In this document: positions 7,819-16,350 of the stretch, piece after piece
How the letters are laid out: the number at the start of each line of letters is the position of its first letter
Numbering within the stretch: the first letter of the stretch is position 1
Source of the DNA: an uncultured Sphingopyxis sp.
GTDB taxonomy: Bacteria > Pseudomonadota > Alphaproteobacteria > Sphingomonadales > Sphingomonadaceae
Assembly: GCA_937873425.1 (NCBI GenBank)
Contig: CALMYE010000217.1
Location: 1 to 32,886, forward strand
Length of the DNA stretch: 32,886 nucleotides
Reading direction: 5' to 3'
The notes under the pieces: model-generated
Told to the model about the DNA's origin: nothing
Database searches by the model: none
Seen by the model: the letters and a program-made list of their open reading frames with translations, nothing else
Position numbers and translations under genes: made by a program

Positions 7819-9645
7819 ATGACTTTCGATCACCTCCCCCCCGTCCTGTCGGACGCCCTCGCCGCGCGCGGCTATGAGGGGCTCACCCCGGTGCAGGCGC
7901 ATGTCATCGAGCCCGAGGCCAAGGGCCGCGACCTGCTCGTGTCGGCGCAGACCGGATCGGGCAAGACCGTCGCCTTCGGCCTCGCGATGGCCGACGAACT
8001 CCTCGATGACGGCCGCCTGCCCTTCGCGACCGCGCCGCTCGCGCTGATCGTCGCGCCGACGCGCGAACTGGCGTTGCAGGTCAGCCGCGAGCTCGGCTGG
8101 CTCTATGCCAAGGCCGGCGCGCGCATCGCGACCTGCGTCGGCGGCATGGACGCGAGCCGCGAGCGGCGGACCCTCAATCAGGGCGCGCATATCGTCGTCG
8201 GCACGCCGGGGCGCCTGCGCGACCATCTCGAGCGCGGCGCGCTCGATCTCGAATCGCTGCGCGTCGCGGTGCTCGACGAGGCCGACGAGATGCTCGACAT
8301 GGGCTTTCGCGAGGATCTGGAGGAAATCCTCGACGCGACGCCGGCGACGCGCCGCACCCTGCTCTTCTCCGCGACGATCCCCAAACCGATCGCGCAGCTC
8401 GCCAAGCGCTATCAGCAGGGCGCCTTGCGCATCTCGACCGTCGGCGAGGAACGCGGGCATGGCGACATCGCCTATCAGGTGGTGACCGTCGCCCCCGCCG
8501 ACATCGAGGGCGCGGTGATCAACCTGCTGCGCCTGCACGAGGCCGAGACGGCGATGCTGTTCTGCGCGACGCGCGACAATGTCCGCCGCCTGCACGCGAG
8601 CCTCGTCGAGCGCGGTTTCGCCGCCGTCGCGCTGTCGGGCGAGCATAGCCAGAACGAACGCAACCATGCCCTGCAGGCGCTGCGCGACCGCCGCGCGCGC
8701 GTCTGCGTCGCGACCGACGTCGCGGCGCGCGGCATCGACCTGCCCAGCCTGTCCCTCGTCGTCCACGTCGAAATCCCGCGCGACGCCGAAACGCTCCAGC
8801 ACCGCTCGGGCCGCACCGGCCGCGCGGGCAAGAAGGGCACCGCGGTCATCATCGTCCCCTATCCGCGCCGGCGCCGCGTCGACGGTATGCTGCGCGGCGC
8901 GAAGATCGAGGCCGAATGGATGAACGCGCCGACCGCCGCCGACGTCCGCGCGCGCGATCAGGAGCGGCTGATCGAGAAATTGCTCGCGCCGCAGGAACAT
9001 GAGGCCGAGGATATGGAACTCGGCCAGCGCCTGCTCGCCGAACGGTCTCCCGAGGATATCGCCGCCGCGCTCGTCCGCGCGCACCGCGCGACGATGCCGC
9101 CGCCCGAGGATCTGATCGACACCGGCCCGCGCCCGCGCGGCGAGCGGCCCGAGCGCGGCGAGCGCTTCGAGCGGGACCGGGGCGATCGCGGCCAGCACCG
9201 CGAGCAGTTCGACGACAGCGTGTGGTTCAAGCTCAACATCGGCCGCCGCCAGAACGCCGACCCGCGCTGGATATTGCCTTTGCTCTGCCGCCGCGGCCAT
9301 GTGACCAAGCACGAGATCGGCGCGATCCGCATCGGGCCGTCGGAAACCCTGTTCAACATCCCGCTCGCCATCGCCGACCGCTTCGCCGAAGCCGTGCAGC
9401 GCACCGCCAATCAGGACGGCGAGGACGACAGCGGCGTCGCGATCACCCCGGCACCGGGCGGCGCGACCTGGCCGCCGCGGCGCGAGAAGGGCGCAGGCGC
9501 CCCGCGCGCAACCCTCGGCCGCGCGCCCAGCGGCGACCGCGCCGGCCCGCGCAAGCCGCGCGGCCCCGGCGCACCAGGAGGCAACAGCGATCGCTACAAG
9601 CCCAAGCCCTATGGCCAGCGCAGCCCGCGCAAGCCGGGGAAATAA
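7819..9645 (+). CDS. DEAD-box ATP-dependent RNA helicase with DbpA-type RNA-binding domain
   Basis: 608 residues from ATG 7819 (GGAAAAGAAGA upstream). It carries the complete DEAD-box core: Q motif GYEGLTPVQ (18-26), Walker A AQTGSGKT (43-50), PTRELAL, VGTPGRL, VLDEADEM, SAT, ATDVAARGIDLP and HRSGRTGRAG. After the two RecA-like domains, VWFKLNIGRRQNADPRWILP through AIRIGPSETLFNIP matches the DbpA/CsdA RNA-binding domain, which in relatives contacts structured rRNA. The last 60 residues are Arg/Gly/Pro-rich and probably disordered. An RNA-remodelling role in ribosome assembly or cold adaptation (CsdA/DeaD-like) is the family-based inference. The open frame extends upstream through a repeat to 7561, but no start there is credible. 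Confidence 0.95.
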   Translation: MTFDHLPPVLSDALAARGYEGLTPVQAHVIEPEAKGRDLLVSAQTGSGKTVAFGLAMADELLDDGRLPFATAPLALIVAPTRELALQVSRELGWLYAKAGARIATCVGGMDASRERRTLNQGAHIVVGTPGRLRDHLERGALDLESLRVAVLDEADEMLDMGFREDLEEILDATPATRRTLLFSATIPKPIAQLAKRYQQGALRISTVGEERGHGDIAYQVVTVAPADIEGAVINLLRLHEAETAMLFCATRDNVRRLHASLVERGFAAVALSGEHSQNERNHALQALRDRRARVCVATDVAARGIDLPSLSLVVHVEIPRDAETLQHRSGRTGRAGKKGTAVIIVPYPRRRRVDGMLRGAKIEAEWMNAPTAADVRARDQERLIEKLLAPQEHEAEDMELGQRLLAERSPEDIAAALVRAHRATMPPPEDLIDTGPRPRGERPERGERFERDRGDRGQHREQFDDSVWFKLNIGRRQNADPRWILPLLCRRGHVTKHEIGAIRIGPSETLFNIPLAIADRFAEAVQRTANQDGEDDSGVAITPAPGGATWPPRREKGAGAPRATLGRAPSGDRAGPRKPRGPGAPGGNSDRYKPKPYGQRSPRKPGK

Positions 9646-9654
9646 AGCGCAAAC

Positions 9655-9786
9655 CCCCTCCCCTTCAGGGGAGGGGCAGCGAGACTTGGTCCGGCGTCAG
9701 CCGGGCCTTTAGTCGAGCGGGGTGGGACCAGCGGCCGAGCGCTGCGCCGGCAGCCCCACCCCAACCCCTCCCCTGAAGGGGAGGGG
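9655..9786. repeat. Compound palindromic repeat, copy 3
   Basis: Terminal hairpins CCCCTCCCC...GGGGAGGGG occur at 9655-9676 and 9765-9786. After the left hairpin comes CAGCGAGACTT, then an inner hairpin GGTCCGGC-GTCA-GCCGGGCC (9688-9707) with one G-T pair, then TTAGTCGAGCGGGGTGGG. The right half is the short form, CCCCACCCCAA plus the terminal hairpin. It lies between the helicase and quinone reductase genes, both on the plus strand. Confidence 0.9.
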
Positions 9787-9858
9787 CTATTGTCGCGCCG
9801 CCCTTGCGCCGCCTTCCTCCGCGCCCCAGATGGGCTGCACAGCAGGAGAGAGCGGCAC

Positions 9859-10836
9859 ATGCAGGCGATCGAAGCGTTCATCGAGAAACAGGGCGGCCCC
9901 GAGGTCATCGACTGGCGCACTGTCACGCTCGGCGAGCCCGGCACCGGCCAGGTGCTGCTGCGCCAGACCGCGGTCGGGCTCAACTATCTCGACACCTATC
10001 ACCGCGACGGCACCTATCCGATCGGCCTGCCGAGCAGACTCGGGGTCGAGGCGGCGGGCGAGGTGGTCGCGGTCGGCGCCGACGTTCACGGGTTCCAGCC
10101 CGGCGACCGCGTCGCGACCTTCGGGCCGCAGCTGGGCGCCTATGCGAGCGCGCGCATCCTCCCCGCCGCCTCGCTGTTCAGGCTCCCCGCCGGCATCGAC
10201 GACGAGATCGCCGCCGCCGCGCTGCTCAAGGCCTGCACGGTCGAGATGCTCGTCGAGCGCTGCGCGAAGATCGAGGCGGGCTGGCCGGTGCTCGTCCACG
10301 CCGCCGCGGGCGGGGTCGGGCTGATCCTCGTTCAGTGGCTGAAGGCGATCGGCGCGACGGTGATCGGCACCGTCAGCACCGAGGCCAAGGAACATGCGGC
10401 ACGCGAGGCCGGCGCCGACCATGTCATCCGCTACAAGCAGGACGACGTCGCCGCCCATGTCCGCGAGATCACCGACGGCCAGGGCGTGCCGGTGACCTTC
10501 GACGGCATCGGCATGGCGACGTGGCAGGTTTCGCTGAAAGCGACCGCGCGGCGCGGGCTGATCGCCGTCTATGGCAATGCCGGCGGGCCGTTGAGGGGCG
10601 TCGATATCAACACGCTCGCCCAGCATGGCGCCCTGTTCGTCACCCGCCCGTCGCTGTTCGACTATTATCTCCATCCCGGCGAACGCGCGGCGGGCGCGGC
10701 GCGCGTGTTCGAGATGATCGAGAGCGGCGCGGTGACGATCAATGTCGGCCAGCGCTATTCGCTGGAGGACGCGGCGCGCGCGCATGCCGATCTGGAGGCG
10801 GGCCGGACGACGGGGTCGACGCTGCTGATTCCCTGA
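9859..10836 (+). CDS. Zinc-independent quinone oxidoreductase (QorA-like, MDR family)
   Basis: 325 residues from ATG 9859, with AGGAGAG about nine bases upstream. This is a medium-chain dehydrogenase/reductase with the quinone-oxidoreductase signature: GLNYLDTYHRDGTYP near residue 45, GVEAAGEVVAVG, then the NADPH-binding HAAAGGVGLILVQ and IGTVSTEAKE. No structural or catalytic zinc ligands are present, as expected for this branch. It should reduce quinones with NADPH in the cytoplasm, protecting against redox cycling. Upstream in-frame starts at 9790 would read through the repeat and are rejected. It is flanked on both sides by compound palindromic repeats. Confidence 0.93.
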   Translation: MQAIEAFIEKQGGPEVIDWRTVTLGEPGTGQVLLRQTAVGLNYLDTYHRDGTYPIGLPSRLGVEAAGEVVAVGADVHGFQPGDRVATFGPQLGAYASARILPAASLFRLPAGIDDEIAAAALLKACTVEMLVERCAKIEAGWPVLVHAAAGGVGLILVQWLKAIGATVIGTVSTEAKEHAAREAGADHVIRYKQDDVAAHVREITDGQGVPVTFDGIGMATWQVSLKATARRGLIAVYGNAGGPLRGVDINTLAQHGALFVTRPSLFDYYLHPGERAAGAARVFEMIESGAVTINVGQRYSLEDAARAHADLEAGRTTGSTLLIP

Positions 10837-10843
10837 ACAACAT

Positions 10844-10967
10844 CCCTCCCCTTCAGGGGAGGGCAGCGAGACTTGCCAGCTTGCTGGCTTAGTCGCAGCG
10901 GGTGGGGCTATCGGCCTTGCGCTATCTCGCCGGCCCCCACCCCAACCCCTCCCCTGAAGGGGAGGGG
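10844..10967. repeat. Compound palindromic repeat, copy 4
   Basis: The left terminal hairpin CCCTCCCC...GGGGAGGG (10844-10863) is followed by CAGCGAGACTTG, an inner hairpin CCAGC-TT-GCTGG (10876-10887), CTTAGTCGCAGCGGGTGGGG, a short spacer, then CCCCACCCCAA and the right hairpin (10946-10967). It sits between the convergent qor and fghA genes, five bases beyond the fghA stop. Confidence 0.9.
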
Positions 10968-10972
10968 CTTAG

Positions 10973-11821
10973 CTATGCCTTCAACCGCTCCGCATGCCAC
11001 GCCACATGCTCGGCCATGAAGGTCGAGATGAAATAATAGCTGTGGTCGTATCCCGGCTGCATCCGGATCGTCGCCTTCTGCCCGGCGCGCTCGCACGCTT
11101 CCGCCAGCAGATGCGTCCTGAGCTGTTCGGCCAGAAACCCGTCCGCCTCGCCCTGATCGACGAGCAGGTCGGGCAGGCGCGCGCCGCTTTCGATCAGCGC
11201 GCAGGCGTCATAGACCGCCCACGCCTCGCGATCCTCGCCCAGATAGTGCGCCAGCGCCTTTTCGCCCCACGGGCATTGCAGCGGCGCGGCGATCGGCGAG
11301 AAGGCGGAAACCGAGCGGAAGCGGTCGGGGGTGCGCAGCGCCACGGTCAGCGCGCCATGCCCGCCCATCGAATGGCCGGTGATCGCCTGCCGCGTCAGGT
11401 CGGCGGCGGGGAAATTGCGCAGGACCAGCGAGGGCAGCTCGTCCTCGACATAGGAGCGCATGCGGTAATTCGCCGCCCACGGCTCTTCGGTCGCATCGAC
11501 ATAGAAGCCCGCGCCCAGCCCGAAATCCCACGCGCCGTCGGGATCGTCGGGCACGCCCTCGCCGCGCGGGCTGGTGTCCGGCGCGATGAAGATCACGCCA
11601 TGCTCCGCACAGGCGGCGCGATATTCGCCCTTCTCCATCACATTGGCGTGGGTGCAGGTCAGCCCCGACAGATACCAGAGCACAGGCAGTTTCGCGCTTT
11701 CGTCATGGTCGGGAACGAAGACCGCGAATGTCATGTCGGTGCCGGTGGTCGTGCTCGCATGTTTGTAGACGCCCTGCGTGCCGCCGTGGCTGCGGTTGGT
11801 GGAGAGGGTTTCGATGGTCAT
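10973..11821 (-). CDS. fghA: S-formylglutathione hydrolase
   Basis: 282 residues. It is a serine esterase that hydrolyses S-formylglutathione to formate and glutathione, the second step of glutathione-dependent formaldehyde detoxification. The alpha/beta-hydrolase nucleophile elbow is GHSMGGHG (Ser151), and the triad is completed by Asp227 (QGEADGFL) and His260 (PGYDHSYYF). The family phrases LWYLSGLTCTHANVMEKGEY and FIAPDTSPRGEGVPDD are intact. The ATG overlaps the stop of the YbaK-like gene (ATGA, 11818-11821), so it is the last gene of a coupled VOC-ybaK-fghA operon. The glutathione-dependent formaldehyde dehydrogenase that makes its substrate lies 2 kb upstream on the same strand. Confidence 0.97.
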   Translation of the reverse strand: MTIETLSTNRSHGGTQGVYKHASTTTGTDMTFAVFVPDHDESAKLPVLWYLSGLTCTHANVMEKGEYRAACAEHGVIFIAPDTSPRGEGVPDDPDGAWDFGLGAGFYVDATEEPWAANYRMRSYVEDELPSLVLRNFPAADLTRQAITGHSMGGHGALTVALRTPDRFRSVSAFSPIAAPLQCPWGEKALAHYLGEDREAWAVYDACALIESGARLPDLLVDQGEADGFLAEQLRTHLLAEACERAGQKATIRMQPGYDHSYYFISTFMAEHVAWHAERLKA

Positions 11822-12321
11822 GGCGTGTCCTGCACGGGGATGGGAGCGACGAGCGGGCTATGCCCCCAATGACGCAAGAGGTCGAGGATCGTTGCCCCGG
11901 CGAGCCCGATGGTGCCGGTGTTGCGCAGCGGGTGGACGTTGACGCGCTCCGCCGCTGCGAGCCCGGCGTCGAGCACCACGGTGACGCTCCCCGGCGCGGC
12001 GTTGATCGCGGCGAGCGGGGTCACCGAACCCGGCGCTATGCCGAGCAGCCGCTGCATGTCCTCCGCCTTGCCGAAGCTCACGCGCTTGCACCCGATCGCG
12101 GCGGGCAGCGCCTTCAGGTCGACGCGCGCCTCGCCCGGCACGGTGACGAGCCAGAAAACGCCGCCCGCGTCCTTCAGGAACAGATTCTTCGTATGCGCGC
12201 CGGGGATGGCAGCGTTGACCGCGTCGCTCTCGGCGACGGTGAACACCGCTTCATGCTCGTGCGCGGCGAAGGGGATGGCGAGCGCGTTCAAGTCCGCCAG
12301 CAATCCCGCCTCGCCGCGCAT
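11818..12321 (-). CDS. YbaK/ProX-type aminoacyl-tRNA deacylase
   Basis: 167 residues from ATG 12321. The sequence has the YbaK/EbsC fold pattern: HEHEAVFTVAESDAV near the start, GAHTKNLFLKDAGGVFWLVTVPGEARVDLKALP, then SFGKAEDMQRLLGIAPGSVTPLAAINA and the C-terminal VNVHPLRNTGTIGL. The KNLFLKD phrase with its conserved Lys is typical of ProXp/PrdX enzymes, which hydrolyse mischarged Ala-tRNA(Pro) in trans. It begins 7 bp after the VOC gene stop and overlaps fghA by four bases, so the three genes are probably one transcript. An upstream extension of this frame through the VOC gene is spurious. Confidence 0.9.
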   Translation of the reverse strand: MRGEAGLLADLNALAIPFAAHEHEAVFTVAESDAVNAAIPGAHTKNLFLKDAGGVFWLVTVPGEARVDLKALPAAIGCKRVSFGKAEDMQRLLGIAPGSVTPLAAINAAPGSVTVVLDAGLAAAERVNVHPLRNTGTIGLAGATILDLLRHWGHSPLVAPIPVQDTP

Positions 12322-12328
12322 CGTCAGC

Positions 12329-12706
12329 CTACAGCCGGTGCAGTGCGCAGAGCTTGTTGCCCGACGGATCGCGCAGATAGGCGAGATAGAGCTGGCCGAA
12401 GCCGCCTTCGCGCACGCCCGGCGGGTCCTCGATCGAGGTGCCGCCGGCGGCGACGCCCGCGTCGTGCCAGGCATTCGCCTGCTCGGGATTGTCCATCGCG
12501 AAGCCGATGGTGCAGCCGTTGCCCGCGGTCGCCGCCGCGCCGTCGATCGGCTCGGTGACGAGGAACAGCCCGCCATTGTGCATATAGATCAGGCGGCCCT
12601 TGTCGTCCTGGATGCCCGGCTTGCCACCGATCGCCTGAAAGGTCGCGTCATAGAATTTCCGGGACGCGTCGAGGTCGTTCGAACCGACCATATTGTGACT
12701 GTACAT
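12329..12706 (-). CDS. VOC-superfamily protein (glyoxalase/bleomycin-resistance fold)
   Basis: 125 residues from ATG 12706 with AGGAG/AGAGG upstream. It begins MYSHNMVGSNDLDASRKFYDATF, the usual opening strand and helix of a beta-alpha-beta-beta-beta VOC module, and ends AYLRDPSGNKLCALHRL. Candidate metal ligands are His4 near the start and acidic/His positions of the second module. The substrate is unknown. In this operon, upstream of ybaK and fghA, a glutathione-adduct role is possible but unproven; many VOC proteins of this size have no known reaction. Confidence 0.87.
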   Translation of the reverse strand: MYSHNMVGSNDLDASRKFYDATFQAIGGKPGIQDDKGRLIYMHNGGLFLVTEPIDGAAATAGNGCTIGFAMDNPEQANAWHDAGVAAGGTSIEDPPGVREGGFGQLYLAYLRDPSGNKLCALHRL

Positions 12707-12760
12707 ATCCTCTGCTCCTCCTGATTTGGTTGCGAATCGGAACTTATCCTGTCCGGCCGC

Positions 12761-13621
12761 CTAGCGGAAGACCACCGTCTTGCATCCGTCGATCAGCACC
12801 CGCTGCTCGGCGACCCAGCGCACCGCGCGCGCCAGCACCTGCGCCTCGATGTCGCGGCCGGTGCGGATGAGCTCCTCGACCGAATCGCGGTGATCGACGC
12901 GCTCGACCGCCTGCTCGATGATCGGCCCCTCGTCGAGGTCGCCGGTGACGAAATGCGCGGTCGCGCCGATCAGCTTGACCCCGCGCTCGTGCGCGCGGTG
13001 ATAGGGTTTCGCGCCCTTGAAGCCCGGCAGGAAGCTGTGGTGGATGTTGATGCAGCGGCCCGCGAGCTTCGCCGACAGGTCGGTCGAGAGTATCTGCATG
13101 TAACGCGCGAGGACGAGATATTCGGCGCCACCACGCGCCATGACGTCGAGGATCGCGCTTTCCTGCTCGCCGCGGTTCGCGTCGGTGACAGGCAGGTGAT
13201 GGAAGGGGACGCCGTGCCATTCCGACAGCCGCCGCTGATGTTCGTGGTTCGACACCACGCCGACGATATCGATCGCGAGATTGCCCGTCGACCAGCGGTG
13301 GAGCAGGTCGTTGAGGCAATGGCTGCCCTGCGACACCGCGATGACGAAGCGCGGCCTGGCGCTGCGGTCGCCGATCCGCGCATCCATGGCGAAGCGTTCG
13401 ATCACCGGCGCGAACGCCGCCTGCACGGCCGCGAGCCCTTCGGGAAAGCACGGTCCCGCCCCGCGGAACTCGACGCGCATGAAGAAGCGCCCCGAATCGA
13501 GGTCGGCATATTGCTGGCTGTCGAGGATGAAGCCGTCGCGCTCCGCGAGCAGCCCGGTCACGGCAGCGACGATGCCCACCGCATCGGCGCAGCTGAAGGT
13601 CAGGACATAGGGTCCGGTCAA
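12761..13621 (-). CDS. purU: Formyltetrahydrofolate deformylase
   Basis: 286 residues using a TTG start at 13621, with AGGGAG seven bases upstream; the protein begins (M)TGPYVLTFSCADAVGIVAAV. Upstream in-frame ATGs come from a palindromic repeat and are rejected. The N-terminal ACT domain (about 1-80) is followed by the formyltransferase-like catalytic domain: INIHHSFLPGFKGAKPYHRA, then GATAHFVTGDLDEGPII, giving the Asn-His-Asp catalytic set. PurU hydrolyses 10-formyl-THF to formate and THF, balancing the one-carbon pool, and in relatives the ACT domain senses Met/Gly. It lies between adhC and the VOC-ybaK-fghA operon on the same strand, so the block links C1-folate and formaldehyde handling. 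Confidence 0.96.
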   Translation of the reverse strand: MTGPYVLTFSCADAVGIVAAVTGLLAERDGFILDSQQYADLDSGRFFMRVEFRGAGPCFPEGLAAVQAAFAPVIERFAMDARIGDRSARPRFVIAVSQGSHCLNDLLHRWSTGNLAIDIVGVVSNHEHQRRLSEWHGVPFHHLPVTDANRGEQESAILDVMARGGAEYLVLARYMQILSTDLSAKLAGRCINIHHSFLPGFKGAKPYHRAHERGVKLIGATAHFVTGDLDEGPIIEQAVERVDHRDSVEELIRTGRDIEAQVLARAVRWVAEQRVLIDGCKTVVFR

Positions 13622-13656
13622 ATCATCGCTCCCTGCCGGAATTGGACGGCCGCAGA

Positions 13657-13812
13657 CCTCTCCCGTCGGGAGAGGCAACGAGACTTGGCGGCTTGCCGCC
13701 TAGTCGCAGTGGTGAGGGGTTCGACCCCATCGGCGTGCGGAACCCCTCATCCAACTGCGCCTAACCGGCAAAGCCGGTAAGGCTCCATATCCTTCTCCCC
13801 ATGGGAGAAGGG
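13657..13812. repeat. Compound palindromic repeat, copy 5
   Basis: The left terminal hairpin CCTCTCCCG...GGGAGAGG (13657-13675) is followed by CAACGAGACTT, an inner hairpin GGCGGC-TT-GCCGCC (13687-13700) and TAGTCGCAGTGGTGAGGGGTT. The right half has AACCCCTCATCCAACTGCGCC, a second inner hairpin ACCGGC-AAA-GCCGGT within GCCTA...TAAGGC, and the right terminal hairpin CTTCTCCC...GGGAGAAG. It separates adhC from purU. Confidence 0.9.
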
Positions 13813-13822
13813 AGCAATGTCG

Positions 13823-14935
13823 TCAATAAACCACCACGCTGCGGATGCTCTCGCCCGCATGCATCAGGTCGAAGCCCTTGTTGATCTCTTCGAGCGTCAG
13901 CACATGGGTGATCATCGGGTCGATCGCGATCTTGCCGTTCATGTACCAGTCGATGATCTTCGGCACGTCGGTGCGCCCCTTCGCGCCGCCGAACGCAGTG
14001 CCCTTCCACACGCGGCCGGTGACGAGCTGGAACGGGCGGGTGCTGATTTCCTTGCCCGCCTCGGCGACGCCGATGATGATGCTTTCGCCCCAGCCGCGAT
14101 GGCAGCATTCCAATGCGGTGCGCATCACCTCGGTATTGCCCGTCGCATCGAAGCTGTAGTCGGCGCCGCCGTCGGTGATCTCCAATATCTTCGCCACCGT
14201 CTCGTCGCGCGACAGGCCCTTGGAGTTGACGAAGTGGGTCATGCCGAACTTGCGGCCCCACTCTTCGCGGTCGGGGTTGATGTCGATACCGACGATTCTG
14301 TCGGCACCGACCATCTTCGCGCCCTGGATCACGTTGAGCCCGATGCCGCCGAGGCCGAAGACGACGACATTCTCGCCCGCCTGCACCTTCGCGGTGTTGA
14401 CGACCGCGCCGACCCCGGTGGTCACGCCGCAGCCGACGTAGCAGCTCGTCTGGAACGGCGCGTCCTCGCGGATCTTCGCCACCGCGATCTCGGGCAGCAC
14501 GGTGAAGTTGGAGAAGGTCGAGCAGCCCATATAGTGATAGATCGGCTGGCCCTTGTAGCTGAAGCGCGTCGTGCCGTCGGGCATCAGCCCCTTGCCCTGC
14601 GTCGCGCGGATCGCGGTGCAGAGGTTGGTCTTGCCCGACAGGCAGCTTTTGCACTGGCGGCATTCCGGCGTGTAGAGCGGGATCACATGGTCGCCCGCCT
14701 TCACGCTGGTGACACCCGCGCCGACCTCGCGCACGATGCCCGCGCCCTCATGCCCCAGCACGCTCGGAAAGATTCCCTCGCTGTCGAAACCGTCGAGCGT
14801 ATAGGCATCGGTGTGGCAGATGCCCGTCGCCATGATCTCGACCAGAACCTCGCCCGCCTTCGGGCCTTCGAGGTCGAGTTCGACGATCTCCAGCGGCTTC
14901 TTCGCTTCGAACGCAACGGCGGCGCGGGTCTTCAT
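13823..14935 (-). CDS. adhC: S-(hydroxymethyl)glutathione dehydrogenase / class III alcohol dehydrogenase
   Basis: 370 residues. It oxidises the formaldehyde-glutathione adduct to S-formylglutathione with NAD. Catalytic zinc ligands are in GICHTDAY (Cys40) and GHEGAGIV (His62), with a further Cys in [11 protein letters not shown]. The structural zinc cluster is Cys92, 95, 98 and 106 ([17 protein letters not shown]). The Rossmann motif is [10 protein letters not shown] and the typical class III C-terminal region is [19 protein letters not shown]. The gene is divergent from a LysR regulator, with a 97-bp shared promoter region. The gene symbol frmA is also used. FghA downstream supplies the next step. 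Confidence 0.97.
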   Translation of the reverse strand: MKTRAAVAFEAKKPLEIVELDLEGPKAGEVLVEIMATGICHTDAYTLDGFDSEGIFPSVLGHEGAGIVREVGAGVTSVKAGDHVIPLYTPECRQCKSCLSGKTNLCTAIRATQGKGLMPDGTTRFSYKGQPIYHYMGCSTFSNFTVLPEIAVAKIREDAPFQTSCYVGCGVTTGVGAVVNTAKVQAGENVVVFGLGGIGLNVIQGAKMVGADRIVGIDINPDREEWGRKFGMTHFVNSKGLSRDETVAKILEITDGGADYSFDATGNTEVMRTALECCHRGWGESIIIGVAEAGKEISTRPFQLVTGRVWKGTAFGGAKGRTDVPKIIDWYMNGKIAIDPMITHVLTLEEINKGFDLMHAGESIRSVVVY

Positions 14936-14974
14936 GCGAGCACTCCTCCAGAATCTGTCGCCCAGCCTGTTACA

Positions 14975-15006
14975 CCGATCGAAAGCCGGATAAAGGGGCC
15001 AATCGG
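14975..15006. promoter_or_regulatory. Dyad in the adhC-lysR divergent promoter region
   Basis: CCGAT (14975-14979) and ATCGG (15002-15006) form an interrupted dyad in the 97-bp gap between the divergent adhC and LysR genes, next to an AT-rich AATATATTAT run. LysR proteins commonly bind such dyads and regulate the divergent neighbour. The site is a candidate only, since the short arms could arise by chance. Confidence 0.3.
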
Positions 15007-15032
15007 CAATATATTATCCCAGAGGTGAGACA

Positions 15033-15926
15033 ATGAGCGCATGGGAGGGCATCGACGAGATCGTCGCGATCGCCGACGCGGGCAGCTTCGTCGCCGCGGC
15101 GGCGCGGCTCGGCACCTCAACCTCGCACATCAGCCGCGCGGTGATCCGCCTCGAAAACCGCATCGGCGCGCAGATCTTCGTGCGCACGACCCGCCGCGTC
15201 GTCCCCACGCCCGCGGGCCGCACGCTGATCGAGCAGTTCCGCGGCCTGATCGCCGCGCGCAACGACGCGCTGTCGGCGGTCAGCGACGACGGCGCGCCGC
15301 GCGGCGAGGTGCGGATGACCTGCTCGATCGCGATGGGCGAGCGCTTCGTCGCGCAGATCGCGCGCGATTACGCCTTCGCCTTTCCCGATGTGACGGTGAC
15401 GCTCGAACTCACCAACCGCGTCGTCGACCTGCTCGCCGAGGGGTTCGACCTCGCGATCCGCACCGGGACACTGCCGGACTCGGGGCTGGTCGCGACGCGT
15501 ATCGCCTCGCGCAGCCTCTATCTCTGCGCCGCCCCCGCCTATCTCGCGCGCGCCGGAACCCCTACGTCGATCGACGACCTCGCGCGCCACGAATGCCTGC
15601 TCGGCACCGCCCCCGCCTGGCATTTCCGCGCGCAGGGCAAGGCGATCACCCACCGCCCCGCCGGCCGCTGGCGCTGCAACAGCGGCACCGCGGTCACCGA
15701 AGCCGCGCTCGCGGGTCACGGCGTCTGCCAGCTTCCCGATTTCTACGTGATGCCGCATCTGCAAAGCGGCGCCCTCGTCTCGCTCCTCGACCCGCTCCGC
15801 CCGCAGGAAGAACCGATCTGGGCGGTCTATCCGCAGCGCCGCCATTTGCTCCCGAAGGTGCGGCTGCTGATCGACAAGCTGCGCGAGGAATTGCCGGGGG
15901 CGTTGCGGCGGAACGAGACGGCGTAG
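15033..15926 (+). CDS. LysR-family transcriptional regulator, divergent from adhC
   Basis: 297 residues from ATG 15033 (GAGGTGAG upstream). The N-terminal winged HTH covers about residues 1-60 (IADAGSFVAAAARLGTSTSHISRAVIRLENRIGAQIF, then RTTRRVVPTPAG). It is followed by a linker helix and a periplasmic-binding-protein-like co-inducer domain (about 90-290), including DLLAEGFDLAIRTGTLPDSGL, typical of the CrgA/DsdC-like subgroup. By position it is expected to control adhC and perhaps the formaldehyde block, but no ligand can be named from sequence. It could also be a locally autonomous regulator of unlinked genes. Confidence 0.93.
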   Translation: MSAWEGIDEIVAIADAGSFVAAAARLGTSTSHISRAVIRLENRIGAQIFVRTTRRVVPTPAGRTLIEQFRGLIAARNDALSAVSDDGAPRGEVRMTCSIAMGERFVAQIARDYAFAFPDVTVTLELTNRVVDLLAEGFDLAIRTGTLPDSGLVATRIASRSLYLCAAPAYLARAGTPTSIDDLARHECLLGTAPAWHFRAQGKAITHRPAGRWRCNSGTAVTEAALAGHGVCQLPDFYVMPHLQSGALVSLLDPLRPQEEPIWAVYPQRRHLLPKVRLLIDKLREELPGALRRNETA

Positions 15927-15957
15927 CCAAACACCGTGCTGAACTGATTGCGAGCCA

Positions 15958-16350
15958 TCAATTCTGATGACGCGCAAACAACTCCCTCTGCGCGGGATTT
16001 ATGGCACTATCGCTCCAATCTACTTCGCGCTTGGTCGAAGGAATGCAGCGCTGCTCATTGCCATAAAACAGCGTACCGTGAATCCCAACAGCATCGCGTT
16101 TAAGGATTGGCCGATTCCATATAGGATTTAATGCTTGAGCTGCTGCGTCATCGCCCAGTCTGGCGAACAAGTCCTCAATCAGTTCCATATCTCGACCATC
16201 GGGAAAAATTGCTGTATATTCCTCTTCAGTCGCTTGAAATATGCTGAAGGTCGCATTCGCGGCGCCGTCAATGATCTGGACATTTTTCATACCGATCTTT
16301 TGGCAGCTTTGCTGAAATTCCGCAACCAAACGGTCAACACTCCACCACAC
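15958..16350 (-). CDS. Hypothetical protein, AT-richer than its neighbours
   Basis: 130 residues, probably from GTG 16350, overlapping the end of the serine dehydratase gene by 17 bp in another frame. I do not recognise the family. It has no signal peptide or membrane segment; it begins [19 protein letters not shown], contains an acidic stretch (PDGRDMELIEDLFARLGDD) and ends with STKREVDWSDSAINPAQREL. The DNA is visibly less GC-rich and uses codons such as AAT, ATA and TTT more than the genes on either side, consistent with acquisition by transfer. Overlap with the serine dehydratase could allow coupled translation. A small toxin/immunity-type cytoplasmic protein is one possibility, with no direct support. 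Confidence 0.7.
   Translation of the reverse strand: MWWSVDRLVAEFQQSCQKIGMKNVQIIDGAANATFSIFQATEEEYTAIFPDGRDMELIEDLFARLGDDAAAQALNPIWNRPILKRDAVGIHGTLFYGNEQRCIPSTKREVDWSDSAINPAQRELFARHQN

Noticed and set aside
13622-13678. ATG-started N-terminal extension of PurU
   Set aside because: Derived from the repeat arm; TTG 13621 has a proper Shine-Dalgarno sequence and matches the family start.
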